The notes under the pieces were generated by a model, which saw only the letters and a program-made list of their open reading frames with translations, did no database searches and was not told the origin of the DNA. From positions 1 through 12,880 of the forward strand of contig CAYHWW010000095.1 of assembly GCA_964360145.1 (NCBI GenBank): a stretch of DNA of 12,880 bases, written 5' to 3'. Source of the DNA: CAYHWW01 sp964360145. Lineage in GTDB: Bacteria; Bdellovibrionota; UBA1018; CAYHWW01. The position numbers and the translations under genes were made by a program. Shown here piece after piece: positions 6,302 to 11,249 of this stretch; position 1 is the stretch's first letter, and each line of letters opens with the position of its first letter.

Positions 6302-7431
6302 GGCAGTGAAGCGGCGGGATTCGTGGTCTTGAGCCACCATCGGCTCACCTTGCCTGGGGAATGACCCGGGAAGGATTCCGTCATCATGTCCGCGTTAAGG
6401 CCGTCGACCAGGGCCTGTGCTTCAAGCCAGCCGTCGTTATCGCTGCCGGCGGCGGCGGGCAGGCGCTGAGTTTCTTTGCGAAGCAGGATGCGAGCGTGTT
6501 CCAGTCGTTCTGTCATGGAGCGCAGCCAATAGTGGCGGCACTGCAGTTCATGTTTCTCCATGCTGAAGAGAAGCGGGGGGCGTGCGCCTTGCTTAGCGAG
6601 GAACGCGGCTTCTGGCCAGTGGCTGGGGGGAGGTGCGGCCCTCAAGGCTTTGGCCGCGTGGGCCATGGCGACGAAGGCCGCCCGCCGCTGAGCCGCCCGC
6701 AGGTCTTCGGCCATACCGCCGGCGCCGGCTTCGGGGTGAGTCAGGGCGATTTTTTCAAGATGCTCGAAGAGGGTGCCCAGGGCCCAGGCGCTGACCAGGG
6801 GATTGCTCCGCAGCAAACGGTCGATGGCGGGGGCGACGCAGAGGCGGCGATCGGTGATGCCCAAGGCAGCGCAGGCTTCGCCAGCTAGGTCGCCTTGAAG
6901 GAGATCCAAAGTTTTTCGCGCAAGGCTCAGCTCCGCTGTTCGCCTGAATTGCACGGCGGGCCCGAGGCTGGGGCCGAGGATGAGATCCGCGCCCGCGCCA
7001 AGAGCTGAAACGGCTCTTCCGATGGCTTCCGCGCTGAAGATCCCTGGGGTATCGCGGGTGGAAGCGCCGCTGCTCAACTCGCTCCAGGGCCCCGAGGGCG
7101 CATTTTTGAATTGTATGGAGACGAAGGGCAGCTCGCGACCAAGAAAAATACCGGGCGCCATCAAGAGAGCAAAAGCGTGAATGCCCACGGCGATCCAGGG
7201 CAATACGATGGCGCGTCTTTCTTGGAACCGCATGGCGACCGACGCATAGAGTGGCCACACCAACAAGCCGCTCACGGCGGCGCAAAACCATGCCAGCGAA
7301 GACAGCGCCCCACAGGCGGGACAAGCAGCCATGCCCAAGGTCCCTGCTTGGCTAGCAAAGGCCAGCAGGCCCAGTGCAAAGCTACCAAGCGCCGCGAAAA
7401 TGATGAGCAGTGTGGTGAGTGAACGCCGCAT
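6274..7431 (-). CDS. Membrane-anchored hypothetical protein with N-terminal CPAC motif, 385 aa
   Basis: I do not recognise this family. Three hydrophobic segments lie near the N-terminus: about residues 5-27, 41-67 and 74-97. Between the first and second is a CPAC pair (C37, C40), a spacing used for redox-active or metal-binding cysteines. Residues about 100-385 form a long alanine- and arginine-rich, mostly helical hydrophilic region, with two further cysteines near 185-197 and one near 310. Topology cannot be settled by eye. The ATG at 7431 has no clear Shine-Dalgarno sequence; the bases just before it are AT-rich, unlike the rest of the region. Upstream lies a long hairpin (7464-7510) and then the small zinc-binding gene on the same strand. 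The 3' end overlaps rph by 28 bp, tail to tail. It may be a sensor or scaffold in the envelope, but that is a guess. Confidence 0.75.
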   Translation of the reverse strand: MRRSLTTLLIIFAALGSFALGLLAFASQAGTLGMAACPACGALSSLAWFCAAVSGLLVWPLYASVAMRFQERRAIVLPWIAVGIHAFALLMAPGIFLGRELPFVSIQFKNAPSGPWSELSSGASTRDTPGIFSAEAIGRAVSALGAGADLILGPSLGPAVQFRRTAELSLARKTLDLLQGDLAGEACAALGITDRRLCVAPAIDRLLRSNPLVSAWALGTLFEHLEKIALTHPEAGAGGMAEDLRAAQRRAAFVAMAHAAKALRAAPPPSHWPEAAFLAKQGARPPLLFSMEKHELQCRHYWLRSMTERLEHARILLRKETQRLPAAAGSDNDGWLEAQALVDGLNADMMTESFPGHSPGKVSRWWLKTTNPAASLPYALPNAAR

Positions 7432-7463
7432 AAAAATAATCCAGAAACATAACCCTTAGTGGG

Positions 7464-7510
7464 GAGAGGGAGCACCCGATACTGTACCCGATGATCAGGT
7501 ACTCCCTCTC
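7464..7510 (-). repeat. 17-bp hairpin, fully paired only as minus-strand RNA
   Basis: The outer nine pairs are perfect (7464-7472 with 7502-7510, GAGAGGGAG against CTCCCTCTC). Inward, 7473-7480 pairs with 7494-7501 by six Watson-Crick pairs and two C/A positions (7473/7501 and 7477/7497). These are mismatches in plus-strand RNA but G-U wobbles in minus-strand RNA. The loop is 13 bases (7481-7493). No U-tract follows, so it is not a standard intrinsic terminator. It lies in the leader of the membrane-protein gene, or in the spacer after the small zinc-protein gene. Confidence 0.6.
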
Positions 7511-7527
7511 AAATCCATGCCCACATG

Positions 7528-7552
7528 CCTCGGCCGGTTTTAGCGACCGAGG
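7528..7552 (-). repeat. 9-bp hairpin with 7-base loop in the same intergenic region
   Basis: Plus-strand bases 7528-7536 (CCTCGGCCG) oppose 7544-7552 (CGACCGAGG), with one C/A position (7534/7546) that becomes a G-U wobble in minus-strand RNA. The loop is 7537-7543. A further short GC hairpin lies at 7559-7572 (CCCCG, four-base loop, CGGGG). Apart from these hairpins and the two listed beside them, I see no gene in the 213-bp gap 7432-7644. Confidence 0.45.
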
Positions 7553-7627
7553 TGCGGGCCCCGCGCCCGGGGTTTAGTGGGCCATCGCGCGGGGGGCCAA
7601 GGCGGGGGGGTTCAGCCCAGCGGCGCC

Positions 7628-7646
7628 AACGTCTTCGACGGACGTT
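7628..7646 (-). repeat. 6-bp inverted repeat at the stop codon of the small zinc-protein gene
   Basis: AACGTC at 7628-7633 pairs with GACGTT at 7641-7646, loop of seven. The right arm overlaps the stop codon at 7645-7647 of the minus-strand gene. There is no U-tract, so its role in ending transcription is doubtful; it may protect the 3' end or simply be chance. Confidence 0.3.
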
Positions 7647-7926
7647 AGGCAACTTTTTGGGCCGTTTTCCACCTCTGGTAGTGATCAACTTTTTTCTCGT
7701 AATCGAGAACAGGTTGACCGGTTTTAGTGATCAACCCGAATTTGAACTGCCTGAAGTGTTCGTCACAGAAGTTGAACTTCGCGTCTTTGGCTTTGCAGCC
7801 ATCGGCGTGACATCCAACCTTGTTGCCCGCGGCGCCTTTCGGCCCCTGGGGTACAGGTACTGAGTGATTCTGCTGTGGGGAAGCACTCGGTTTCTTCTGA
7901 TCTGACGGCCCTTGTTCTTTACCCAT
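7645..7926 (-). CDS. Small putative zinc-binding protein, 93 aa
   Basis: Residues 1-36 are a low-complexity Pro/Gln/Ser/Lys-rich tail. Residues 39-57 carry a C-x4-C-x9-C-x2-H arrangement (C39, C44, C54, H57) that looks like a small treble-clef or zinc-ribbon site. The rest (about 58-93) is basic and aromatic (FKFGLITKTG, then DYEKKVDHYQRW) and probably helical. The C-terminal half resembles short uncharacterised proteins I associate with Bdellovibrio and myxobacteria, but that is from memory. There is no signal peptide, so it should be cytoplasmic, possibly binding nucleic acid or a protein partner. The ATG at 7926 has an excellent Shine-Dalgarno, AAGGAGG (complement of 7935-7941) with an eight-base spacer, which together with the cysteine pattern argues that this frame is real and the opposite-strand frame (7525-7863) is not. 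It is divergent from the carboxypeptidase gene. Confidence 0.8.
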   Translation of the reverse strand: MGKEQGPSDQKKPSASPQQNHSVPVPQGPKGAAGNKVGCHADGCKAKDAKFNFCDEHFRQFKFGLITKTGQPVLDYEKKVDHYQRWKTAQKVA

Positions 7927-8024
7927 GATCCCGTCCTCCTTACATGCAGCCTATCGGCGGCACCCGGGCAGTGCTTTAGTGTTTTTGTCAGACATTGGGG
8001 GCTCCCCCTAGGATGCGGCGCGTT

Positions 8025-8053
8025 TTGCCTAGTGCCCTCACCCCGGATAGACT
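8025..8053 (+). promoter_or_regulatory. Possible promoter for the carboxypeptidase gene
   Basis: TTGCCT at 8025-8030, a 17-base spacer and TAGACT at 8048-8053 give a plausible sigma70-type promoter with a start near 8060 and a leader of about 30 bases. Each box matches the E. coli consensus at only four of six positions, so this is tentative. The rest of the 163-bp divergent gap (7927-8089) shows only a short GGGG/CCCC hairpin at about 7997-8008. Confidence 0.3.
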
Positions 8054-8089
8054 CGCGAAATTCATCACACTTTTCCCTAAGGAGGGGGC

Positions 8090-9391
8090 ATGAGAGCGCA
8101 TGGCATTGCCGGGCTGGTCCTGGCGGCGGTTTTATCTATGACATCAGTTGAGGTACAGGCCCACGGCACTGGAGAGCCGGGTCGCAATTACGTGAAGATC
8201 ATGGTTTCGAAGCGGGAGCAGCGCACGAAGCTTGCCGACCTGGGCGTATCCATCGAGTCTGTAAAAAGCGATTCGATTTATGGGACGGCTACCGATGCGA
8301 TCCTGGCCCGCGTGCGTGCGGCGGGGTTCCGCGTCGGAGAGACCTTCGTGCTCGGTGAAGGCATCAGCCCCCTCGACTTCCCCGCGGACGACGCGCGTTT
8401 CCATAACTACGCCGAGGCCACCGCGGCCATCGACCAAATCGTTGCCCTCAAGCCCGACCGCATGAGGAAATTCAGCATCGGCAAGACCACCGAGGGTCGT
8501 GACATCTGGGCCGTGCAGATCAACAGCTCCATGGAGTTTTACGATGACGGCTTCACCTCAGGTAAGCCTGGTATCGTTTTCATGGGCAATCACCACGCCC
8601 GCGAACACCTCAGCGCGGAAATCCCGCTCATGCTTATGGAGTACCTCGCCGTCAACATGGACTCCGACCCCGAAGTGTCCCGCCTCGTGAGCAGCCGCGA
8701 CATCTTCATCATCCCCATGGTGAACCCCGACGGCGTGGAGTACGACGTTTCCACGAGCCGGTACAAGAGCCACCGCAAGAACATGCGCCAGAATGCTCGC
8801 GGCGGAGGCTTCTTTGACCGTGGTTGCCTCGGCGTCGACCTGAACCGCAACTATGGCTTCATGTGGGGCACGGGCGGGTCATCCGATGATACCTGTTCTG
8901 ATGTGTACATGGGCACCGCGCCTTTCTCGGAACCCGAAACCCAGGCCATCAAGGCCTTTGTCGAGGGGCGGCCTAACCTGAAAGTGTTGTTGTCCTACCA
9001 CACGTTCAGCGAGCTCATCCTCTACCCCTGGGGCCACAAGTACGAGCCCATCGACAATCAGAACGCCAAGCGCGCTTATGAAACCATGGCCCGCACCATG
9101 GCCCAATGGAACGGCTACACGCCTCAGCAGTCCAGTGAGCTCTACATCGCCTCCGGTGACACCACCGATTGGTCCTGGGGTCAGCTGGGTATCTTCTCGT
9201 TTACTTTCGAGTTGAGCCCCAAGGATATGTGGAGCGGCGGCTTCTACCCCGGCGCCGGCGTCATCGACAATGTCTTCGCGGCGAACCTGCGGCCCGCGTT
9301 GTTCCTCATCGACATCGCCGATGACCCTTACCGCGTGTTGCAAAATGAGCAGGATCCGTTGAGGGATCCCCGCTTGAGCTGGTTGCGGTAA
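8090..9391 (+). CDS. Secreted zinc carboxypeptidase, peptidase family M14 (carboxypeptidase A/T-like)
   Basis: The 433-residue product removes C-terminal amino acids from peptides outside the cytoplasm. Residues 1-24 are a Sec signal peptide ending VQA-H. Residues about 32-105 look like an activation propeptide, so it is probably a zymogen. The catalytic domain runs from about 108 to 410: zinc ligands H169 and E172 in NHHAREH, third ligand H304 in SYHTFSE, substrate-anchoring NRNY with R253, and catalytic glutamate E374 in FTFELSP. C246 and C269 may form a disulfide. All key residues are present. The ATG at 8090 has a very strong ribosome-binding site, TAAGGAGGG at 8078-8086. No cell-surface anchor follows the catalytic domain, so release from the cell or residence in the periplasm is likely. 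A strong terminator follows immediately, so this is a single-gene unit. A role in scavenging peptides or prey protein is an inference. Confidence 0.95.
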   Translation: MRAHGIAGLVLAAVLSMTSVEVQAHGTGEPGRNYVKIMVSKREQRTKLADLGVSIESVKSDSIYGTATDAILARVRAAGFRVGETFVLGEGISPLDFPADDARFHNYAEATAAIDQIVALKPDRMRKFSIGKTTEGRDIWAVQINSSMEFYDDGFTSGKPGIVFMGNHHAREHLSAEIPLMLMEYLAVNMDSDPEVSRLVSSRDIFIIPMVNPDGVEYDVSTSRYKSHRKNMRQNARGGGFFDRGCLGVDLNRNYGFMWGTGGSSDDTCSDVYMGTAPFSEPETQAIKAFVEGRPNLKVLLSYHTFSELILYPWGHKYEPIDNQNAKRAYETMARTMAQWNGYTPQQSSELYIASGDTTDWSWGQLGIFSFTFELSPKDMWSGGFYPGAGVIDNVFAANLRPALFLIDIADDPYRVLQNEQDPLRDPRLSWLR

Positions 9392-9410
9392 AATAATTCC
9401 TGTTTGAAAG

Positions 9411-9449
9411 AAAAAAGGGCGGGGGGAGAAATCCCTCCGCCCTTTTTTT
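9411..9449 (+). terminator. Strong intrinsic terminator after the carboxypeptidase gene
   Basis: GGGCGGGGGG at 9417-9426 pairs with CCCTCCGCCC at 9433-9442 (one G-U), with a six-base loop AGAAAT and seven Ts at 9443-9449. The preceding A-run (9411-9416) pairs with the T-run, so it could also work for minus-strand transcripts, though no minus-strand gene lies nearby on the right. It starts about 20 bases after the stop codon. Confidence 0.92.
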
Positions 9450-9496
9450 GCGTGAGGTGAGTCTTTTTTGTTGAGGCGCGTTGGTGAGTCGCGATT

Positions 9497-9513
9497 TGCG
9501 CAGCGCGTGCGCA
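9497..9513. repeat. Inverted repeat of two TGCGCA palindromes
   Basis: TGCGCA occurs at 9497-9502 and 9508-9513 around GCGCG, giving a 17-base dyad followed by G and five Ts (9515-9519). It may be a weak secondary terminator or a regulator site about 20 bases before the -35 box at 9533. Confidence 0.4.
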
Positions 9514-9532
9514 GTTTTTCGCAGACTCTTCA

Positions 9533-9561
9533 TTGACAGACGCGGATGAAAGAATTTTCAT
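9533..9561 (+). promoter_or_regulatory. Promoter of the secreted-protein operon
   Basis: A perfect TTGACA at 9533-9538 is followed by 17 bases and TTTCAT at 9556-9561 (four of six matches to TATAAT). The predicted transcript start is near 9568, leaving a leader of about 28 bases before the gene at 9596. The region lies just after a terminator and just before a strong ribosome-binding site, which supports it as a real promoter. The weak -10 box suggests regulation. Confidence 0.5.
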
Positions 9562-9562
9562 C
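9545..9562. promoter_or_regulatory. Perfect 18-bp dyad over the -10 region, candidate operator
   Basis: GATGAAA at 9545-9551 and TTTCATC at 9556-9562 form an exact inverted repeat with a four-base centre GAAT. It covers the spacer and -10 box of the predicted promoter, the classic position for a repressor operator. An alternative reading as an RNA hairpin is less likely, because it would lie at or before the transcript start. Confidence 0.5.
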
Positions 9563-9568
9563 TCATGC

Positions 9569-9585
9569 ACGCACATCGCGTGCGT
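9569..9585 (+). repeat. Hairpin directly before the ribosome-binding site
   Basis: ACGCAC at 9569-9574 pairs with GTGCGT at 9580-9585, loop ATCGC. It ends two bases before GAGGAG. As the first structure of the predicted short leader it could stabilise the message's 5' end or influence ribosome access. Confidence 0.4.
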
Positions 9586-9587
9586 TT

Positions 9588-9593
9588 GAGGAG
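9588..9593 (+). promoter_or_regulatory. Ribosome-binding site deciding between two ATGs
   Basis: GAGGAG at 9588-9593 precedes two adjacent in-frame ATG codons, 9596 (two-base spacer) and 9599 (five-base spacer). Spacing favours 9599 as the true start, one residue shorter than the longest frame. Confidence 0.65.
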
Positions 9594-9595
9594 AC

Positions 9596-11248
9596 ATGAT
9601 GACTTTCGTGCAATGGCCGCTGGCGGTGATGACGTTCCTGGGTGCGCTGGGTGCGCCAAGCTCGTATGCTCAAGATAAAGCCGAGATGGGCTTTGTCGCG
9701 GCGGAATTCTCACCAGACACGGTGCACGTCGGCGAAGAGACGACGGTGTTTTTGCGACTCACCACGGGCTTTCGGGCCCCTGACCGCATGAGAACGTTTC
9801 TCACCGCGAAGCATGATGGCGCGGACATCCCCCTGCTCAACCCTGGGGATGACACCTGGCTCGCGCTGATTCCCGCGCAGTCCGCCGTGGGTGGCCACAC
9901 CCTTGATGTGAGCGTCGTTCTTGAAGATGCCGACGAGGCGCGCCAAGCGCAAGCGGCCATCACGAGGCTCGACCAGCAAATTTTGAACCTGCAAAACAGG
10001 CTCGGCCGTGAGACTGACCCCGGTCGGCGCGTGCAGCTCGAAGCGCAGCTTTCCGCAAAGCAGCTTGAGCGCACGAACCTGGCGGCGGCCCTGGCGGGGA
10101 TGCGTCGCGTGCTCGCGGTGGAGACCGTGCCTTATGCCGTCGAGGCGAATACCGATCTTCATCTTCTCTCGCGCACCATGGCTCGCATCAGAAACAGGCA
10201 CCTCCTCATCCAAAATAATGACGGCGGTTTCGATTTCACGAACCCGCCCGGGCCCATTGAGGATCCCACCAACGCGAGCTTCTCCAATCAGTATGGCGTC
10301 CACGCCCTGCCCCTGGCCCTTGAGTACGATATTAGTTTTCAGCCCGCCATTCTGCCCGTGCTGCGCAAATCGGCGGATGCCCTCAAGGCCCGCGTCATCG
10401 ACCGCATGAATCGCCTCACGGCCCCGGATACCGTGTTGCTCTCGAAGTTCACGGACCTCACGGGGATGCCGCAGTACAAGGCGCGGGGCCTGCAGGCCAA
10501 CGGGTATTTCAGGGATCATCTTGCCGCTGTTCATCTGCTAGATAACCCCAACCCCTCAGCTGCCGCGGTGAACGCCATTACTCAGGCGGCATTAGATGCT
10601 GTGACCGAGGCCCAGCGTGCCGCGGCTTTGCGTCGTCGCCTTGTGTCACAAGGGCGAAACACCGCGCTGCGGGGCTACGACTTTTACTTGCGTTTCCGTG
10701 AGGCCATGGCCTGGGGCCAGCGTGCATTTGCAAAAGAGATCGCCGCAGTGGTGGCCGCTGATTTACCTAGCGTGCTCATCACGGAAGATTACTATTTCAT
10801 GGGCCTGGGGGGCAGCATCGTGCTCCTCGATGAATTCAAGGGTGAGGTCCCTGCTTACGCCGCCCTCATCGCCAGCGCCCGCGCCGCGCTCCTTGCCATG
10901 CAAAAGCCCAGCGGCTTTTTCTTCGTCAACGTCGGAGAGGGCCTGGAGCAGGGGAGGTACCAAGAGAATGCCTTCGTCATCGAGGCCCTGCTCTTGACCG
11001 GCGACGTCGAGCCGCTCTCCCGGCTGCTGGCCCACTTTTATTCCGCCCAACGGGAGCATGGTGGTTTCATTGACGTGGATGATTATGACGTGATCCAGGG
11101 CGATGCCGAAATCCTCGGCGCTCTGACAAGGGTTTGGCATTCGCAGACGGGTGTCGCCATGGATGCGCTGCTGCGGAGCTTTACGCTCAAGGCCGATGAG
11201 CCCCGCCGCCGCATCGTGCTCACCGCGCCCGCGCAACCCCTGATCTAA
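9596..11248 (+). CDS. Large exported protein: Ig-like domain, charged helical insertion, helical toroid-like region; unknown function
   Basis: I do not recognise a named family for this 550-residue protein. Residues 1-25 are a signal peptide ending SYA-Q. Residues about 33-110 look like a beta-sandwich (SPDTVHVGEETTVFL at 39-53; GHTLDVSVVLE at 100-110). Residues about 113-170 are a highly charged helical stretch, probably a helical hairpin, after which a strand-like RVLAVETVPYAVE (171-183) may complete the sandwich. The remaining 365 residues are helical with glycine-aromatic turns after glutamine (QNNDGGF at 206-212, MQKPSGFFFV at 435-444, AQREHGGF at 484-491), a pattern seen in alpha/alpha-toroid proteins of the squalene-cyclase/prenyltransferase fold class. 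No catalytic site is evident. The 33-165 module reappears in the next gene. The true start is probably the ATG at 9599. The next ORF begins one base after this stop, so the two form an operon. Confidence 0.88.
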   Translation: MMTFVQWPLAVMTFLGALGAPSSYAQDKAEMGFVAAEFSPDTVHVGEETTVFLRLTTGFRAPDRMRTFLTAKHDGADIPLLNPGDDTWLALIPAQSAVGGHTLDVSVVLEDADEARQAQAAITRLDQQILNLQNRLGRETDPGRRVQLEAQLSAKQLERTNLAAALAGMRRVLAVETVPYAVEANTDLHLLSRTMARIRNRHLLIQNNDGGFDFTNPPGPIEDPTNASFSNQYGVHALPLALEYDISFQPAILPVLRKSADALKARVIDRMNRLTAPDTVLLSKFTDLTGMPQYKARGLQANGYFRDHLAAVHLLDNPNPSAAAVNAITQAALDAVTEAQRAAALRRRLVSQGRNTALRGYDFYLRFREAMAWGQRAFAKEIAAVVAADLPSVLITEDYYFMGLGGSIVLLDEFKGEVPAYAALIASARAALLAMQKPSGFFFVNVGEGLEQGRYQENAFVIEALLLTGDVEPLSRLLAHFYSAQREHGGFIDVDDYDVIQGDAEILGALTRVWHSQTGVAMDALLRSFTLKADEPRRRIVLTAPAQPLI

Positions 11249-11249
11249 A

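Noticed and set aside
6361..6888. 175-residue plus-strand frame opposite the membrane-protein gene
   Set aside because: It lies wholly inside the 385-residue gene, has no ribosome-binding site and no recognisable protein features; GC-rich codons open such frames by chance.
7525..7863. 112-residue plus-strand frame opposite the small zinc protein
   Set aside because: The minus frame has the strong Shine-Dalgarno and the Cys/His site; the plus frame has neither.
9411..9449. Hairpin after the carboxypeptidase gene as a mobile-element end or attachment site
   Set aside because: It has all features of an intrinsic terminator and no duplicated flank.
10688..11095. Terpene-cyclase-like DxDD motif (D493-V-D-D) in the toroid-like protein
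   Set aside because: It lies near the C-terminus, the surrounding sequence lacks other class II cyclase landmarks, and the protein is exported; a chance match is more likely.
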